Positions 59,529 through 64,000 of a stretch of 64,000 nucleotides of DNA are shown here, one piece after another. The stretch lies in contig NZ_JBAKHD010000002.1 in assembly GCF_049065735.1 (NCBI RefSeq), forward strand, positions 372,001-436,000, given 5' to 3'. A program made the position numbers and the translations under genes. Source of the stretch: Paramesorhizobium sp049065735 (GTDB taxonomy: Bacteria; Pseudomonadota; Alphaproteobacteria; Rhizobiales; Rhizobiaceae). Position 1 is the first letter of the stretch; every line of letters starts with the position of its first letter. The notes below the pieces were generated by a model that saw only the letters and a program-made list of their open reading frames with translations, was not told the DNA's origin and did no database searches.

Positions 59529-59876
59529 ATGCAATATCATGGCAGCTGCCATTGCGGCGAAGTGCGCTACAAGGTCGAGATCGACCTGTCGCGCCCGATC
59601 GTTTGCAACTGTTCCTATTGCGCGCGCCGGGGCAGCATCCTCGCCTTCACGCCAGCCGGGAATTTCGAGTTGGAGAAGGGTGCGGAGAAGCTGACCGAAT
59701 ACCGCTTCAACACGAAGAGAATCGAGCATCTGTTCTGTACGGATTGCGGCGTGGAGTCGTTTTCGCGCGGGGCTATGCCTGACGGCACGAAGATGGTGGC
59801 GATCAATCTACGCTGCCTTGAAGGCGTCGATGTGGATGATCTGAAACCCACCCCGTTCGACGGGCGTTCGCATTAA
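59529..59876 (+). CDS. GFA/CENP-V family zinc protein
   Basis: The 115-residue protein has the GFA zinc motifs CHCGEVRYKVE, CNCSYCARRGS and FCTDCGVESFSRG, placing two zinc sites with seven cysteines, as in glutathione-dependent formaldehyde-activating enzymes. Many members have no proven activity. ATG 59529 is used; an upstream frame has no similarity. It is inserted between cobS and cobT (25 nt and 17 nt gaps), on the same strand, so it shares their transcript. Confidence 0.92.
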   Translation: MQYHGSCHCGEVRYKVEIDLSRPIVCNCSYCARRGSILAFTPAGNFELEKGAEKLTEYRFNTKRIEHLFCTDCGVESFSRGAMPDGTKMVAINLRCLEGVDVDDLKPTPFDGRSH

Positions 59877-59893
59877 AGGTTAAAGGCGCAATC

Positions 59894-61768
59894 ATGGCGA
59901 GCCAGTCGAACCGCAAGCCCGGACAAATGCAGGAAGCCTCGCTCGATTCGTTCAAGCGGGCACTCACCGGCTGTGTGCGGGCGCTGGCGGGCACGAACGA
60001 GATGGAAGTCGCCTTCAGCAATGACCGTCCGGCATTGACGGGAAGTCGCGCGCGCCTGCCCGATCTGCCGAAGCGCGCGACGGCTCATGATGTGGCGGTG
60101 ACGCGCGGTCTTGGCGATTCGATGGCGCTGCGGCGCGCCTGCCACAATGCGCGCATCCACGCGACGCTCGCGCCCGATGGCAAGCAGGCGAGGGCCATCT
60201 TCGACGCGGTGGAGCAGGCGCGCGTGGAGGCCATCGGCACGCGGACGATGGAAGGCGTGGGGCAAAACATCGCCTCGATGCTTGCCGACAAATATGCCCG
60301 CGCCAATTTTCCAGCGATAACCGACCGCTCCGAAGCACCGCTGGAGGAGGCGGTGGCGCTGATGGTGCGCGAGAAGCTCACCGGCCGCGCCGCTCCGGCG
60401 GAAGCGGGCAATGTGCTGGAGCTATGGCGCGACTGGATCGAGCAGAAGGCCGGCGCCAAGCTGGCAAATTTGGGCGACAAGCTGGAGGATCAGCAGGCCT
60501 TTGCCCGCGCGGTGCGCGACATGCTCGCCGCCATGGATATGGCGGAGGAACTGGGCAAGCCCGAGGACGGGTCCGACGATAACGAGGAAAACGAGGAGAC
60601 GCCCAAGCCCGAGGATAATGAGGATGGCGGCTCGGAGGAGCAGGAGGGTTCCGACGCCGCAGACAGCGAAGACGCCGAGAGTTCGACCGAAGAGGGCGAG
60701 CAGGGCGAAGCCGAAGCGGCGGATAGTTTTGCGGATGAAATGGACGGCGACGACGATGTCGACGCCGAAACGCCCGGCGAGGCGCGCCGCCCGAACCAGC
60801 CTTTCGCCAATTTCGCCGCCGAGATCGACTATCAGGTCTTCACGCAGGAATTCGACGAGACAGTCGAGGCGACCGATCTCTGCGACGAGGCGGAACTGGA
60901 CCGGCTGCGCGCTTTTCTCGACAAGCAGCTTTCCAATCTGCAGGGCGTCGTCGGGCGGCTCGCCAACCGCCTGCAGCGCCGGCTGATGGCGCAGCAGAAC
61001 CGTTCCTGGGATTTCGATCTGGAAGAGGGCTATCTCGATCCGGGCCGGCTGGTGCGCGTCGTCATCGACCCGACACAGCCGCTTTCCTACAAGCAGGAGC
61101 GGGACACGGATTTCCGCGATACGGTGGTGACGCTGCTCATCGACAATTCCGGCTCGATGCGCGGACGGCCGATCACGGTTGCCGCCACCTGCGCCGATAT
61201 CCTCGCCCGTACGCTCGAGCGCTGCGGCGTCAAGGTGGAGATTCTGGGCTTCACCACCCGCGCGTGGAAAGGCGGGCAGGCGCGCGAGGCCTGGCTTAGC
61301 CGCGGCAAGCCCGCCAATCCGGGGCGGCTCAACGATCTCAGGCATATCATCTATAAAGCCGCCGATGCGCCTTGGCGGCGCGCGCGCCGCAATCTCGGGC
61401 TGATGATGCGCGAGGGGCTGCTCAAGGAGAATATCGACGGCGAGGCGCTGATCTGGGCGCACCAGCGACTGATCGGCAGGCCCGAGCAGCGCAAGATCCT
61501 GATGATGATTTCGGACGGCGCGCCGGTCGATGATTCGACGCTCTCGGTCAATCCCGGCAATTATCTGGAGCGTCACTTACGCGCTGTGATCGAGGAAATC
61601 GAAACGCGCTCCCCCGTCGAACTCATCGCCATCGGCATCGGCCATGACGTGACGCGCTATTATCGCCGGGCGGTGACGATTGTCGATGCGGAGGAACTGG
61701 CCGGCGCGATGACCGAGCAGCTGGCTTCGCTGTTTGATGAGGCGGGGCGGCGGGTTACGCGGCGCTGA
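59894..61768 (+). CDS. cobT: Cobaltochelatase subunit CobT
   Basis: The 624-residue protein has an N-terminal helical region, a long acidic linker (about residues 220-300, mostly Glu/Asp/Ser) and a C-terminal von Willebrand A domain with a MIDAS motif, VTLLIDNSGSMRG (near 418), plus ISDGAPVDDSTL. It pairs with CobS in the cobalt chelatase. The ATG is 17 nt after the GFA gene. The stop is 11 nt from the convergent yhhQ stop, with no obvious terminator between. Confidence 0.97.
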   Translation: MASQSNRKPGQMQEASLDSFKRALTGCVRALAGTNEMEVAFSNDRPALTGSRARLPDLPKRATAHDVAVTRGLGDSMALRRACHNARIHATLAPDGKQARAIFDAVEQARVEAIGTRTMEGVGQNIASMLADKYARANFPAITDRSEAPLEEAVALMVREKLTGRAAPAEAGNVLELWRDWIEQKAGAKLANLGDKLEDQQAFARAVRDMLAAMDMAEELGKPEDGSDDNEENEETPKPEDNEDGGSEEQEGSDAADSEDAESSTEEGEQGEAEAADSFADEMDGDDDVDAETPGEARRPNQPFANFAAEIDYQVFTQEFDETVEATDLCDEAELDRLRAFLDKQLSNLQGVVGRLANRLQRRLMAQQNRSWDFDLEEGYLDPGRLVRVVIDPTQPLSYKQERDTDFRDTVVTLLIDNSGSMRGRPITVAATCADILARTLERCGVKVEILGFTTRAWKGGQAREAWLSRGKPANPGRLNDLRHIIYKAADAPWRRARRNLGLMMREGLLKENIDGEALIWAHQRLIGRPEQRKILMMISDGAPVDDSTLSVNPGNYLERHLRAVIEEIETRSPVELIAIGIGHDVTRYYRRAVTIVDAEELAGAMTEQLASLFDEAGRRVTRR

Positions 61769-61779
61769 CCAAACAGATG

Positions 61780-62418
61780 TTACGCCTTCCCCGCCCGGCC
61801 CGCCGAATAGAGCGCCGGGTGGAAAATGGCGAGGATCGTGCCGTAAGGCACCAGCATCACGGTGCCCATCACCAGCTTCACCACGAAATCGCCGCAGGCG
61901 AGCGAAAGCCACAGCGGCAGCTCGGTTCCGAAGAACGACACGGGATTGGCCAGCGATGAATCCGGCATGCCGGTTAGGCGATCGATCCAGGCGAAATGCG
62001 CGGCAAAAGCGATGGAAAAGAAAAGAAGCGTGTCGAACACGGAGCCGAAAATGGCACCGGCCCAGGGCGCTTTCCACCATTGCTGCTTGCGCAACCGGTT
62101 GAAGACCGTGATGTCCATCAATTGCGCGAACAGAAAGGCGCTCGCCGAGGCGATGGCGATGCGGGGCGTCGCCAGCCAGGCCGACACAACAAGCCCGATC
62201 ACGAAACCGGCATAGACCACTCTCCGCGCGGCTTCAGGGCCGTAACGACGGTTGGTCAGGTCGTTGACCAGGAAAGCGATGGGGTAAATGAACGCGCCCC
62301 AGGTCAAAATCTCATGCAGCCTGAAATGATTGAACGGATATTGCACGAGAATATTCGATGCGACGACAACGGCGCACATCGACAAGACGGACGGAACAAG
62401 CAAGCGGAGGTTCGGCAT
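61780..62418 (-). CDS. yhhQ: Queuosine precursor transporter, VUT family (YhhQ)
   Basis: The 212-residue integral membrane protein has about six helices and the VUT (COG1738) signatures NDLTNRRYGPEAARRVVYAGF and LMDITVFNRLRKQQWWKAPWAGAIFGSVFDTLLFF. It imports preQ0/preQ1 for queuosine modification of tRNA. The ATG at 62418 lies immediately after a probable preQ1 riboswitch, which agrees with its function. Confidence 0.92.
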   Translation of the reverse strand: MPNLRLLVPSVLSMCAVVVASNILVQYPFNHFRLHEILTWGAFIYPIAFLVNDLTNRRYGPEAARRVVYAGFVIGLVVSAWLATPRIAIASASAFLFAQLMDITVFNRLRKQQWWKAPWAGAIFGSVFDTLLFFSIAFAAHFAWIDRLTGMPDSSLANPVSFFGTELPLWLSLACGDFVVKLVMGTVMLVPYGTILAIFHPALYSAGRAGKA

Positions 62419-62447
62419 TTTTTTATCCTGGGTGATGGAACCAGCAG
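62416..62447 (-). promoter_or_regulatory. Probable preQ1-I riboswitch overlapping the yhhQ start codon
   Basis: On the minus strand CTGGTTCCATCACCCAGGA is followed by TAAAAAAATG. The stem CTGG/CCAG, the GGTTC-(loop)-ACCC framework and the A-tract tail match preQ1-I aptamers. The loop CAT can pair with the start ATG in the pseudoknot, and the AGGA Shine-Dalgarno lies within the folded region, so ligand binding would block translation. Confidence 0.65.
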
Positions 62448-62450
62448 ACA

Positions 62451-62479
62451 AAATAAAGAGCCGGCAAAAGCCGGCCCTC
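62451..62479 (-). terminator. Intrinsic terminator after rpmB
   Basis: On the minus strand GCCGGC-TTTT-GCCGGC is followed by TCTTTATTTTG, about 20 nt after the rpmB stop codon. Confidence 0.8.
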
Positions 62480-62500
62480 AATGTTCAGAAATGCGAGAGA

Positions 62501-62800
62501 TTAGGCCGCAGCGGCGGTTTCGGCCAGCTTCTTGGCGATCTGGCGCTTCAGCAGACGGGCGCGCTGCGACAGTTCCTTCTCGTCCGCCTTCGTCAGGAAA
62601 GCGTCGAGGCCACCGCGATGCTCGACCGAGCGCAGCGCATGGGCCGAAACGCGCAGGCGGTAGCTTTGGCCGAGGGCTTCGGACATCAGCGTGACATCGC
62701 AGAGGTTCGGCAGGAAGCGGCGACGCGTCTTGTTGTTGGCGTGGCTGACATTGTTGCCGTACTGGACCGCTTTACCGGTCAAATCGCAAGCGCGGGACAT
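62501..62800 (-). CDS. rpmB: 50S ribosomal protein L28
   Basis: The 99-residue protein starts MSRACDLTGKAVQYGNNVSH and continues with NKTRRRFLPNLCDV and GGLDAFLTKADEKELS, the alphaproteobacterial L28 form, longer than the E. coli one because of its C-terminal helix. ATG 62800 is the family start. It is transcribed as a single gene with a terminator and faces away from the DUF3108 gene across 230 bp. Confidence 0.97.
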   Translation of the reverse strand: MSRACDLTGKAVQYGNNVSHANNKTRRRFLPNLCDVTLMSEALGQSYRLRVSAHALRSVEHRGGLDAFLTKADEKELSQRARLLKRQIAKKLAETAAAA

Positions 62801-63030
62801 GGGTCTCACCTTCAAATTCTGTTTTCAGGCTCCCATGTCCGATAACGTCTCGCATGAACGCATAGCGATGCGGGGCTTGCGGGCGCGCATTTTCGGACAG
62901 GCGGCCTTCTGGGAAAGTCGCGTTTCTATAGTGTGAGGTGCCGCCCGCGTCAAGCTCAATCGGAAAGTAAGGATTGCAAGCCGCGCAGCGGTGCTTATCT
63001 TACTGAAACAACGATGCGAGTTGAGGAAAA

Positions 63031-63834
63031 ATGGCGGCTTTTAACAGGATTTTGCGCCCTTTGGGCGCCGGGGTGGCGGTTTGCGGCCTTTGTTTCGGAT
63101 TTGCCGCGGGTCCGGCCGTCGCGGCGGACACCTATCGGACGGATTACGAAATCTCGATTTTCGGCTTGAGCATCGCGCGTTCCGGCTTCGAAACCAAGGT
63201 CAATAATGGCGCCTATGATCTCTCGGGGACGCTTGCGAGTTCGGGGATCGCGCGCGTTTTCGATGAGGTCGACGGAACGATCCATGTCACCGGCAGCGCT
63301 TCGGCTGAGGGCATCGTGCCTTCCTCCTATGAGGTGAAATACCGGATGTCGAAGAAGAACAAGCGCACGGCCATCGCCTTTTCGGGCGGCTCGGTCACTT
63401 CGGTGGAGAACACGCCGCCCGTCAAGAAACGCCAGCCCTGGGTCGAAACCGGGCCGAATGATCTGAAAGCGGTTGACGATCCCCTGAGCGGGCTGATGAT
63501 CGAGGCGGCGAGCCCGCAGCAGGTTTGCGGGCGCACATTGCATATTTTCGACGGGCAGACCCGCGCCGATCTGCAATTGACCTATAGCGGGACGAAGCCC
63601 TTTTCCACCAAGGGATTCAAAGGCGAGGCGGTGACCTGCTCGGTCCGGTTCATTCCGATCTCGGGCTATCAGAAGGGCAAGAAGGCCATCGACTATCTGA
63701 GAAATAAAAGCCGGATCAGCATCGCCTTTGCTTCGCTCGGCAATTCCGGTATCTATGCGCCGGTCGCGGCAAGCGTGGGGACGCTGATCGGGACGGTTTC
63801 GGTCTATGCGACGCGGTTTGAGAAAATAAACTAA
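63031..63834 (+). CDS. Periplasmic DUF3108 family protein
   Basis: The 267-residue protein has a signal peptide (MAAFNRILRPLGAGVAVCGLCFGFAAGPAVA) and a beta-rich mature part. YRTDYEISIFGLSIARSGFETKV and GQTRADLQLTYSG...VTCSVRFIPISGY belong to DUF3108. Proteins of this family are conserved near rpmB in Hyphomicrobiales; their role is not known, though a lipid- or polysaccharide-related envelope function has been guessed. No lipobox is present. Confidence 0.88.
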   Translation: MAAFNRILRPLGAGVAVCGLCFGFAAGPAVAADTYRTDYEISIFGLSIARSGFETKVNNGAYDLSGTLASSGIARVFDEVDGTIHVTGSASAEGIVPSSYEVKYRMSKKNKRTAIAFSGGSVTSVENTPPVKKRQPWVETGPNDLKAVDDPLSGLMIEAASPQQVCGRTLHIFDGQTRADLQLTYSGTKPFSTKGFKGEAVTCSVRFIPISGYQKGKKAIDYLRNKSRISIAFASLGNSGIYAPVAASVGTLIGTVSVYATRFEKIN

Positions 63835-63862
63835 GCCGCGGGCTTTCGTCGGGAGGGGACAA

Positions 63863-64000
63863 ATGGTCAGGCTGGCAACGCTTATCGGCTTTTCGGCCGT
63901 CGTTATGTGGGCGCTGCTGGCGCTGCTTACCGCTGCCTCGGGCACGGTGCCGCCATTCCAGCTGACCGCCATGACCTTCGCCATCGGGGCGAGCCTCGGC
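63863..64000 (+). CDS. EamA/DMT-family transporter, N-terminal fragment
   Basis: The window ends inside this gene. The first 46 codons from ATG 63863 are visible, with GGGAGGGG 5 nt upstream as a ribosome binding site. The peptide, starting MVRLATLIGFSAVVMWALLALLT and continuing GTVPPFQLTAMTFAIGASLG, is the first helix and start of the second of a drug/metabolite exporter (EamA domain); the WALLALLT...PPFQLTAMTF pattern is typical of the YddG-like aromatic amino acid exporters. Confidence 0.8.
   Translation, partial: MVRLATLIGFSAVVMWALLALLTAASGTVPPFQLTAMTFAIGASLG

Overview
The window is an ordinary-looking piece of an alphaproteobacterial main chromosome, almost certainly from the order Hyphomicrobiales (Rhizobiales, Brucella/Rhizobium-like). 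The evidence is the gene content and order: chvG-hprK-EIIA(Man)-HPr-ahcY, divL-tsaE, addB-addA-trxA, coaA-hisE-hisF-hisA-hisH-hisB, hslV-hslU, dnaQ-coaE-aroE-maf, hemE-hemJ-rho-mnmE-mnmG-rsmG-parA-parB-holA, accA-xerD, aroK-aroB and cobS/cobT. Several proteins are recognisable as close relatives of Brucella and Rhizobium versions. The DNA is GC-rich and tightly packed, with many 4-bp ATGA/GTGA gene overlaps. No phage, insertion sequence, CRISPR array or defence island is visible.

Layout. Positions 1-2.4 kb hold the end of the ChvG sensor kinase gene and a PTS-Ntr type regulatory cascade (HprK, EIIA-Man, HPr), followed by a racemase-fold protein that has lost both catalytic cysteines. From 2.4 to 9.4 kb come two tiny membrane proteins, ahcY behind a palindromic operator, the cell-polarity pseudokinase DivL, a TsaE-sugar kinase fusion and its muropeptide-recycling partner MurU. 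AddB, AddA and thioredoxin follow to 16.6 kb. On the minus strand, 16.6-21.2 kb carries coaA and most of the histidine operon. Then come HslVU, a DUF1402 protein, a minus-strand cluster (XRE regulator, Smr, MltA, Tim44-like), FxsA, SecB, and a leftward cluster dnaQ-coaE-aroE-maf-ppsR.

At about 32.5-33.0 kb transcription diverges. The 427-bp gap next to hemE has the properties expected of the chromosome origin: degenerate DnaA boxes, seven GANTC (CcrM) sites in about 240 bp and an AT-rich stretch. To its right lie hemE, hemJ, rho, mnmE, mnmG, rsmG, parA and parB, with a cluster of parS sites (one perfect 16-mer) between mnmE and rsmG and weaker copies in hemJ and hisH. From 42.5 to 47 kb are holA, a three-gene ABC importer and a tRNA-Arg(CCT). 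The rest carries a peptidase, cell-wall enzymes, a COG0523 metallochaperone, TusA, accA, xerD, aroKB, DoxX, BolA, the aerobic cobaltochelatase genes cobS/cobT, a queuosine-precursor transporter with a likely preQ1 riboswitch, rpmB, a DUF3108 protein and the start of an EamA exporter.

The most unusual signals are small. A 108-bp BIME-like pair of inverted palindromes sits in frame inside addA and recurs between genes at 24.5 kb. DivL has Tyr in place of the phospho-acceptor His. The MurI-like protein has Ser in place of both catalytic Cys. A structured RNA-like segment follows aroB. Three families of short interspersed palindromes are visible. No large novel system is evident, and most of the window is core genome.
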